From an uncultured Gloeocapsa sp. (GTDB lineage: Bacteria; Cyanobacteriota; Cyanobacteriia; Cyanobacteriales; Gloeocapsaceae), in assembly GCA_937930495.1 (NCBI GenBank), contig CALGKL010000253.1, positions 1 through 5,510 of the forward strand: a stretch of DNA of 5,510 bases. The letters run 5' to 3'. Positions 5,423 to 5,510 of the stretch are shown in pieces (position 1 is the first letter of the stretch; the number at the start of each line of letters is the position of its first letter). The notes beneath the pieces are model-generated. The model did no database searches. It saw only the letters and a list, made by a program, of their open reading frames with translations, and was not told the origin of the DNA. The position numbers and the translations under genes are program-made.

Positions 5423-5510
5423 CTATGCTAGACGACGACGTAAAAGAGGCTGAATCGCTACCAGAGCAACAATAGCAAACACCAGGAGGATCAGGATAAC
5501 CTGGGTAAAG
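5423..5510 (-). CDS. C-terminal end of a membrane-anchored protein (partial, cut by window edge)
   Basis: The minus strand is open from the window end to a TAG at 5425-5423. The last 28 residues are a single hydrophobic helix (VILILLVFAIVALVAIQ) followed by a basic tail (RRRLA). By the positive-inside rule the C-terminus would be cytoplasmic. The rest lies outside the window, so the protein could be a tiny single-span protein or the tail of a larger one. The 9-nt gap to the exported-protein gene suggests one operon. The family is not recognised. Confidence 0.6.
   Translation of the reverse strand, partial: FTQVILILLVFAIVALVAIQPLLRRRLA

Noticed and set aside
1..5510. CRISPR arrays, tRNA, rRNA or insertion sequences
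   Set aside because: No regularly spaced repeats, cloverleaf-like sequences, rRNA segments or transposase reading frames were seen on either strand.

Overview
The window looks like chromosomal DNA from a low-GC (roughly 40% by eye) cyanobacterium. The evidence is three copies of the HIP1 octamer GCGATCGC (2281-2288, 4261-4268, 4554-4561), a close homologue of the cyanobacterial bicarbonate transporter BicA, and two small proteins that resemble conserved cyanobacterial hypotheticals.

Layout. At 46-2399, on the minus strand, a SulP-family anion transporter (903-2399) and a tandem universal stress protein (46-906) overlap by 4 bp (ATGA), so they form one translationally coupled operon. A 243-bp divergent intergenic region (2400-2642) holds a near-consensus sigma70 promoter for that operon, a candidate promoter for bicA, and several short dyads that could be operators. 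At 2643-4340, on the plus strand, lies bicA. A 380-bp stretch (4341-4720) has no intact gene. It contains nested inverted repeats, a possible minus-strand gene remnant, a weak terminator-like hairpin and the promoter zone of the next gene. At 4721-5029, on the plus strand, is a small conserved-type protein of unknown function that starts at GTG behind a very strong Shine-Dalgarno. A bidirectional terminator (5045-5078) separates it from a convergent minus-strand pair: a small exported Gln/Asn-rich protein (5105-5413), preceded 9 nt upstream by the C-terminal tail of a membrane-anchored protein cut by the window edge (5423-5510).

How the genes may work together. BicA carries the residues linked to Na+-dependent bicarbonate uptake, including D265, T269 and T309. 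The divergent SulP paralogue has the same fold and a STAS domain but lacks the Asp and one of the Thr (A240 and I284), so it probably moves an anion without the BicA type of sodium coupling. The Usp protein, made from the same mRNA, could sense nucleotide or stress status for that second transporter, but this is inference. I see no wholly new system. The most useful leads are the divergent pair of SulP transporters with different predicted coupling, their crowded shared control region, and the unexplained structured DNA downstream of bicA.
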